From positions 141,539-205,538 of the forward strand of contig NZ_JAKKOQ010000013.1 of assembly GCF_021738965.1 (NCBI RefSeq): 64,000 nucleotides of DNA, given 5' to 3'. The stretch comes from Gordonia zhenghanii. Lineage in GTDB: Bacteria; Actinomycetota; Actinomycetes; Mycobacteriales; Mycobacteriaceae. How positions within the stretch are numbered: position 1 is the first letter of the stretch; every line of letters begins with the position of its first letter. A model generated the notes under the pieces. That model did no database searches and had not been told where the DNA came from. It was given only the letters and a program-made list of their open reading frames with translations. The position numbers and the translations under genes were made by a program. Of this stretch, positions 59,643 to 64,000 are shown one piece after another.

Positions 59643-61121
59643 GTGACCACGACACTTGATCCGTCTCCGCTCGACTTCGAGCGGTGCTATCGCGCGCTCG
59701 CAGCCCGCGACACCCGGTTCGACGGACAGTTCGTCACCACGGTGCTGACGACCGGAATCTACTGCCGTCCGTCGTGCCCGGCCCGGACCCCCAAAGCAGA
59801 CAACGTCCGGTTCGAGCTGACCGCAGCTGCCGCCGCCGCACGCGGCTTCCGCGCCTGCCGACGATGCCTGCCCGACGCGACGCCCGGTTCGCCGCTGTGG
59901 AACGTCAGATCCGACCTCGCGGCTCGCGCGATGCGGTTGATCGCCGACGGCGTCGTCGACCGTGACGGCGTCGGCGGGCTCGCCGCCGCCCTCGGCTACA
60001 CCGAACGCCACATCAGCCGAGTGCTCGTCGCCGAACTCGGAGCCGGAACCGTCGCGCTGGCGCGGACGCACCGCGCGACGGCGGCCCGGCTGCTCCTGAA
60101 CAGCACCGACATGTCGATCGGCGACGTCGCATTCGCGGCGGGTTTCTCCAGCATCCGCCAGTTCAACGACACGATCCGCGAGCTCTACGACACGACGCCG
60201 AGTGCCCTCCGCGCATCGGGTGGCCGGGCCGGACCGTCGTCTACGGGCGATTCGATCACGCTCCGACTTCCGTTCCGTCCGCCGTACGACTCCGCGTGGA
60301 CCCTGTACGGCCTAGCCGCTCACGCCGTGGACGGCCTCGAACTCTGGGACGGTTCGACGTTCGAGCGCACTCTGCGTCTGCCGCATCGTCCCGCGTCAGT
60401 CCGCATCAGCCTCGGCCCGGACCACGTCGTCACCACGTTCGAGCACCTCGACATGCGCGATCTCGGCGCCGCGGTCAATCGCGTCCGGCGGCTCCTCGAC
60501 CTGGACGCCGACCCCGTCGCGGTCGACGACGCACTGGGCCGCGACCCGATTCTGCGGCCGCTGGTTGACGCACACCCCGGCATCCGGATCCCGGGCAGTG
60601 TCGACGGCGTCGAGACCCTCATCCGCGTGATGATGGGTCAGCAGATCAGCGTGAAGGCGGCGCGCACTCACATCGCGCGGCTCGTCGCCGAACTCGGCGA
60701 ACCTACGGGATGGCCGTCCGTAGGCGGGCGGCCGAACGTCCTGTTCCCCACTGCCGAGGCGATCGCCGAGCACGGTCCGGCGGTCTTGACCGGGCCCGCG
60801 CGAGCGATTCGATCGATCACCGCCGCGGCTGCCTGTGGAGAACGGATGGAACTCCACGCCGGGGTCGATGCGTCCAACTTACGAGCGGACCTGCTGCGCC
60901 TGTCGGGCGTCGGCGACTGGACCGCCGACCAGGTTGTGATGCGGGTGACGGGTGATCCAGACATCCTCACCCGTCGCGATCTGGTGATCGACCGGGCTCT
61001 CGCCGATCTCGGCGCGGGACCGACCGACACCGGATCGTGGCGGCCCTGGCGGTCGTACGCGTCGATGCACCTATGGCGGCAGCAGCTCGCCCACCGAGTC
61101 GACGACGTCGTCGCACCGTGA
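59643..61121 (+). CDS. AdaA-AlkA fusion: DNA methylphosphotriester acceptor/activator plus 3-methyladenine DNA glycosylase
   Basis: This 492-residue protein joins an N-terminal Ada zinc module with four cysteines C41, C45, C72 and C75 (YCRPSCPARTP and ACRRCLPD), an AraC-type DNA-binding domain (about 85-190, AALGYTERHISRVL, FSSIRQFNDTIRELY), and an AlkA-like HhH-GPD glycosylase (about 200-490). The first cysteine accepts methyl groups from phosphotriesters and activates transcription; the C-terminal domain removes alkylated bases. The same fusion is known in mycobacteria. It starts at a GTG with GGGAG upstream and is followed by ogt. Confidence 0.93.
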   Translation: MTTTLDPSPLDFERCYRALAARDTRFDGQFVTTVLTTGIYCRPSCPARTPKADNVRFELTAAAAAARGFRACRRCLPDATPGSPLWNVRSDLAARAMRLIADGVVDRDGVGGLAAALGYTERHISRVLVAELGAGTVALARTHRATAARLLLNSTDMSIGDVAFAAGFSSIRQFNDTIRELYDTTPSALRASGGRAGPSSTGDSITLRLPFRPPYDSAWTLYGLAAHAVDGLELWDGSTFERTLRLPHRPASVRISLGPDHVVTTFEHLDMRDLGAAVNRVRRLLDLDADPVAVDDALGRDPILRPLVDAHPGIRIPGSVDGVETLIRVMMGQQISVKAARTHIARLVAELGEPTGWPSVGGRPNVLFPTAEAIAEHGPAVLTGPARAIRSITAAAACGERMELHAGVDASNLRADLLRLSGVGDWTADQVVMRVTGDPDILTRRDLVIDRALADLGAGPTDTGSWRPWRSYASMHLWRQQLAHRVDDVVAP

Positions 61122-61144
61122 ATTCCAACGAGGGGACACCAGAC

Positions 61145-61663
61145 ATGAGCACTACCGAATCCACATCGCTGCGGTGGGCCGGACTCGACACGCCCGACGG
61201 GCGTTTCACCGCCGTCTTCGACGACGCGGGCGTCGTCTACGCCTCCGGGTGGACCGACGATCCCGACTACCTGCGGTCACTCATCGCCCCGGCACTGCGC
61301 ACCGAGGAGATCGTCGAGAGCGACGGCGGTGACGTCGTCGCCGCCGTGGACGCGTACTACGCGGGCGACCTCGCCGCGCCGTCGCGAGTCGCCGTCCGGC
61401 AGACGTCGGGGCCGTTCCTGACGGCGGCCTGGGCGGCGCTGCGGGACGTCCCCGCAGGTCCGCCTGTCACGTACACGCGGCTCGCGGAACTTGCGGGCAA
61501 TGCTGCGGCGGTCCGCGGCGCCGCGTCGTGCTGCGCCCGCAACGCTGCGGCGCTGTTCGTCCCGTGCCATCGCGTGGTCCGCACGGACGGGACGCTCGGC
61601 GGCTTCCGGTACGGCTTGGATGTGAAACAGTCTCTGCTCGACCGGGAAGCAGCGCCTGCCTGA
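61145..61663 (+). CDS. ogt: Methylated-DNA--[protein]-cysteine S-methyltransferase
   Basis: This 172-residue suicide repair enzyme transfers O6-methyl groups from guanine to a cysteine. The active-site motif PCHRVV has C141, and the preceding TYTRLAELAGNAAAVRGAA is the helix-turn-helix DNA-binding part. GAGGGG lies before the ATG. It follows the AdaA-AlkA gene by 23 bases, so both form the adaptive alkylation-response operon, probably induced by methylated AdaA. Confidence 0.95.
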   Translation: MSTTESTSLRWAGLDTPDGRFTAVFDDAGVVYASGWTDDPDYLRSLIAPALRTEEIVESDGGDVVAAVDAYYAGDLAAPSRVAVRQTSGPFLTAAWAALRDVPAGPPVTYTRLAELAGNAAAVRGAASCCARNAAALFVPCHRVVRTDGTLGGFRYGLDVKQSLLDREAAPA

Positions 61664-61719
61664 CTGCCTAGGCCGGGGGAAGGCCGGGATTTGTCAGAGG
61701 TCGGGTCCATGATGGCCGC

Positions 61720-62781
61720 ATGACAACGTTCGCTGCCGTCATCGGACCCGTCTGCCTCATCATCGGGGTGTTCCTCGGATGGTTCGGCCACAGCCGAGCG
61801 ATCCGCGATCAACCGCCGACGACGATGCCGTCCGACGCTCTCGTCGCGCCCCTGCGCGACACCCTGGGCAGTCTGTCGGACGAACTGCGACGGTCCGAGT
61901 ACAACCGCGTGCACGCCTTCGCCGGATTGAGCGAGCAGGTCCGCGGAATGCAACTGACCTCGCACCGTTTGCACGAGCAGACGGCGAAACTCGCCGGAGC
62001 CCTGCAAGCGCCGCAGATTCGCGGCCGATGGGGCGAGATCCAGTTGGAGCGTGTCGTCGAGTTGTCCGGGATGTCGCGACACTGCGACTTCTCGACACAG
62101 GTGCACGGCCACACGCCCGACCGTGTGGTCCGCCCCGACCTCGTGGTGAACCTCGCCGGCGGCCGGACGATCGTGGTCGACGCGAAGGCTCCGCTGCAGG
62201 CGTACCTCGACTCGACGTCTCCCGGACTGTCGCCCGAGGCCGCCCGCGACAAGGTCGCACGCCACGCTCAAGCGGTCCGCGCGCACATCAACTCGCTGTC
62301 GGCGAAAGCGTATTGGGCCGCGCAGGCCAGCACTCCAGAGTTCGTCGTGCTGTTCCTGCCCGGCGACGGCGTGCTCGACGCAGCGATGGCACACGACTCC
62401 GATCTGCTCGACTACGCGTTTGCGCGCGACGTGGTCCTGGCGACGCCCAGCACGCTGATCGCCCTGTTGCGCACTGTCGCGCTTGGCTGGCGTCAGCAGG
62501 CCGTGGCCGAGGACGCAGAACAGATTCAGATGCTCGGCAAGCAGTTGTACCAACGGATCGACCAGGTCCTCGGCCACCTCGAGAAGGTCGGATCAGCGTT
62601 GCGACGCACCGTCGAAAGCTACAACTCGGCGGTCGGAGCCATCGACTCCCGATTGGGCGTCACCGCGCGGAAACTGTCCGAGATGGAGGCTCTCTCCGTG
62701 TCGACAGGTCGGACCAACAGCTCGGACAGATCACCCAGACCAGTCGATGCGTCCGTGAGATCCACGTCACCGATTCTGTGA
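61720..62781 (+). CDS. rmuC: DNA recombination protein RmuC
   Basis: This 353-residue protein has an N-terminal transmembrane segment (about 5-24), a coiled-coil-prone stretch to about 90, and the RmuC nuclease-like domain: GRWGEIQLERVVELSGM, then RPDLVVNLAGGRTIVVDAKAPL (with the D...DAK nuclease-fold residues), and FVVLFLPGDGVLDAAMAHD, ending with ATPSTLIALLRTVALGWRQ. In E. coli RmuC limits inversions at repeats. It lies between the alkylation-repair genes and the DUF6542 gene on the same strand. Confidence 0.92.
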   Translation: MTTFAAVIGPVCLIIGVFLGWFGHSRAIRDQPPTTMPSDALVAPLRDTLGSLSDELRRSEYNRVHAFAGLSEQVRGMQLTSHRLHEQTAKLAGALQAPQIRGRWGEIQLERVVELSGMSRHCDFSTQVHGHTPDRVVRPDLVVNLAGGRTIVVDAKAPLQAYLDSTSPGLSPEAARDKVARHAQAVRAHINSLSAKAYWAAQASTPEFVVLFLPGDGVLDAAMAHDSDLLDYAFARDVVLATPSTLIALLRTVALGWRQQAVAEDAEQIQMLGKQLYQRIDQVLGHLEKVGSALRRTVESYNSAVGAIDSRLGVTARKLSEMEALSVSTGRTNSSDRSPRPVDASVRSTSPIL

Positions 62782-62832
62782 TGAGCTGCGAACTCGCGGG
62801 CGGGGATGAAACGACTCGGCTCCGGTTACCGG

Positions 62833-62838
62833 TACCGT
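62833..62838 (+). promoter_or_regulatory. -10 element of a leaderless promoter
   Basis: TACCGT fits TAnnnT and ends six bases before the GTG at 62845, supporting that GTG over an in-frame ATG at 62806. Confidence 0.4.
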
Positions 62839-62844
62839 CTAAGT

Positions 62845-63951
62845 GTGTTTTCCCGATCCTCGAGCAGCTCCGCCCTGCCTGCCGACCAGCAGTCCGTCGT
62901 GCCGACCGTACGCGGGCTTCCATGGTGGGGCGCGGTTCTCCTGGCGACGGCCATCACGATCTTCGGCGCCCTGGTCGATTCCGCGCCCACTGGTGAGCTC
63001 GGCCGAACGTACAAGATCATCTTCATCTTCGGCTGTGTGATCGCCGCACTCGCAGTACGGCGTCGCGCCATGTTCACGGCCGCAGTGCAGCCGCCGCTCA
63101 TCGCGTTCGTCATCGGTCTCATCGCCTTGTACATCGAGGCGGGCGATCAGGCTTCCGACAAGAAGACGCTGATCCTCAAGGTCGTGCTGCCGATCGCCAC
63201 GAGCTTCCCGTGGATGGTCATCGCCTTCGTGCTGTGTCTCGCCGTCGTCCTCGGACGCCTGTTCTTCACCGGCCCGGTCTCCAAACGCCCGTTCGGCGGT
63301 TTCGGCGCTAACGCGACTGGCACGCGCACCGCAGGCAAGAAGGCGTCCACGAAGCAAGCCCGTGCGAAGGCCGCGCCGAAGAAGCCGGCATCGAAGAAGT
63401 CGGCGGTCGCCGCGCAAGGCAGTGGCGAAGGCCGCCCGAAGCGCGGTTCGTCGAAGCCGGACGCCGCCCGCGGGGCATCGAAACAGAAGACGCACCGCAC
63501 CGCACCGAAGTCTGACGCCACCCGCGCATCGAAACCGGCGGCAGACCCTCGGGCGCCGCAGACCGCTGCGACCACGCCCGAGCCTTCGTCGGCGACGCGA
63601 AAGCCTCGTCCGCGCCCGCAGCCTGCCGGACAGCCCAGTACGGGCGAACCCGCGCCGCGCCGCCGCGCCGCCGCGCCGACGGCCTCGCGTCCGGGCGAGG
63701 ACAAGCCGACTCGGCGCCCCCGTCGCGCCGCTCCGCCCCAGCCGCAGACCCCGTCCGACCGGCAGGCCCCGGCCGACGCCGCCACACCCAAGCGTCGTCC
63801 TCGTCGCACTGCCAATGAGGACGCCACGAAGCACCCCGATCGTCAGCGTGCACAGCCGCAGAAGATCCCGGCCCGACCCCGTCGCACAGCGGGCCAGCAT
63901 TTGCGTGAACGCGGTGACATCGAGGATCTCACCGCGGGTCTCGACGACTGA
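62845..63951 (+). CDS. DUF6542 membrane protein with long basic low-complexity tail
   Basis: This 368-residue protein has four predicted transmembrane helices in the first 150 residues (starting VRGLPWWGAVLLATAITIFGALV), typical of DUF6542. A 210-residue tail follows, rich in lysine, arginine, alanine and proline (for example AGKKASTKQARAKAAPKKPASKK and repeated RRPRR), probably disordered and nucleic-acid-binding. Homologues lie near ychF in mycobacteria, as here. The GTG at 62845 is chosen because a TACCGT -10 lies six bases upstream; an ATG at 62806 would add 13 residues. Confidence 0.85.
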   Translation: MFSRSSSSSALPADQQSVVPTVRGLPWWGAVLLATAITIFGALVDSAPTGELGRTYKIIFIFGCVIAALAVRRRAMFTAAVQPPLIAFVIGLIALYIEAGDQASDKKTLILKVVLPIATSFPWMVIAFVLCLAVVLGRLFFTGPVSKRPFGGFGANATGTRTAGKKASTKQARAKAAPKKPASKKSAVAAQGSGEGRPKRGSSKPDAARGASKQKTHRTAPKSDATRASKPAADPRAPQTAATTPEPSSATRKPRPRPQPAGQPSTGEPAPRRRAAAPTASRPGEDKPTRRPRRAAPPQPQTPSDRQAPADAATPKRRPRRTANEDATKHPDRQRAQPQKIPARPRRTAGQHLRERGDIEDLTAGLDD

Positions 63952-64000
63952 CGTTCTGTCGCTGTCGCACCCAGCGAATCAGCCGCGGCCCGAACCGAGT

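Noticed and set aside
63929..64000. Possible 3' end of a minus-strand gene at the window edge (frame ends RLIRWVRQRQNVSRRDPR)
   Set aside because: Only about 23 codons are visible, no family can be recognised, and it overlaps the DUF6542 gene. It needs sequence beyond the window.

Overview
This window is chromosomal DNA from a high-GC actinobacterium, most likely a mycolic-acid bacterium of the Gordonia/Rhodococcus type. The reasons are strong G/C third-position bias, frequent GTG starts, ATGA/GTGA stop-start overlaps, apparently leaderless starts, and family content: a DUF222/HNH (13E12-type) protein, an AdaA-AlkA fusion beside Ogt, a DUF6542 protein near YchF, an F420/FMN-type LLM oxidoreductase, MpaB-like and HsaA-like oxygenases, and KstR-type operators. 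The genus is inferred, not proven. No rRNA, tRNA, CRISPR array, insertion sequence or origin was recognised.

Layout. 0-3.2 kb: small hypothetical and DoxX-like genes, a LuxR-type two-component pair and a membrane protein. 3.2-12.1 kb: a probable organosulfur module with an AtsK/TauD-like dioxygenase, a type I arylsulfatase and a divergent Dpp-type ABC importer (lipoprotein, two permeases, fused double ATPase). 12.1-16.3 kb: a Bcp peroxiredoxin, a second two-component pair and a DrrAB-like ABC exporter. 16.3-20.3 kb: a Baeyer-Villiger monooxygenase, an AraC regulator and an amino-acid permease. 20.5-24.6 kb: a hypothetical protein, an HNH protein, DUF2461 and a seven-repeat RCC1-like protein. 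24.6-26.6 kb: a cytochrome P450 with a divergent TetR and two matched operators.

27.2-46.7 kb is a large catabolic region: SDRs, SnoaL-like protein, aldehyde dehydrogenase, beta-hydroxyacid dehydrogenase-like and CMD proteins, a 3beta-HSD-like epimerase, two divergent paralogous acyl-CoA ligases, zinc alcohol dehydrogenase, alpha/beta hydrolase, flavin monooxygenase, LLM oxidoreductase, HsaA-like oxygenase and MpaB-like protein, with one IclR and two TetR regulators. Four sites matching or nearly matching the KstR consensus TnnAACnnGTTnnA lie upstream of four different operons, which suggests one co-regulated pathway for a steroid-, terpenoid- or alicyclic-like substrate that I cannot name.

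46.8-53.7 kb: translation rescue (ArfB), a possibly N-truncated GH43-like protein, FMN reductase, VOC, NYN, SDR plus MmyB-type regulator, a DUF218 membrane protein and DUF488. 53.7-57.2 kb is a decayed accessory stretch: a frameshifted DUF2945 gene, direct repeats, YefM with frameshifted YoeB, an intact VapBC/FitAB pair with a palindromic operator, and a doubtful ORF. 57.2-64 kb: conserved core genes ychF, AI-2E transporter, adaA-alkA, ogt, rmuC and DUF6542. Stretches without genes are all under 300 bases. The longest, about 55857-56144, holds the yefM promoter region and nothing else I can recognise.
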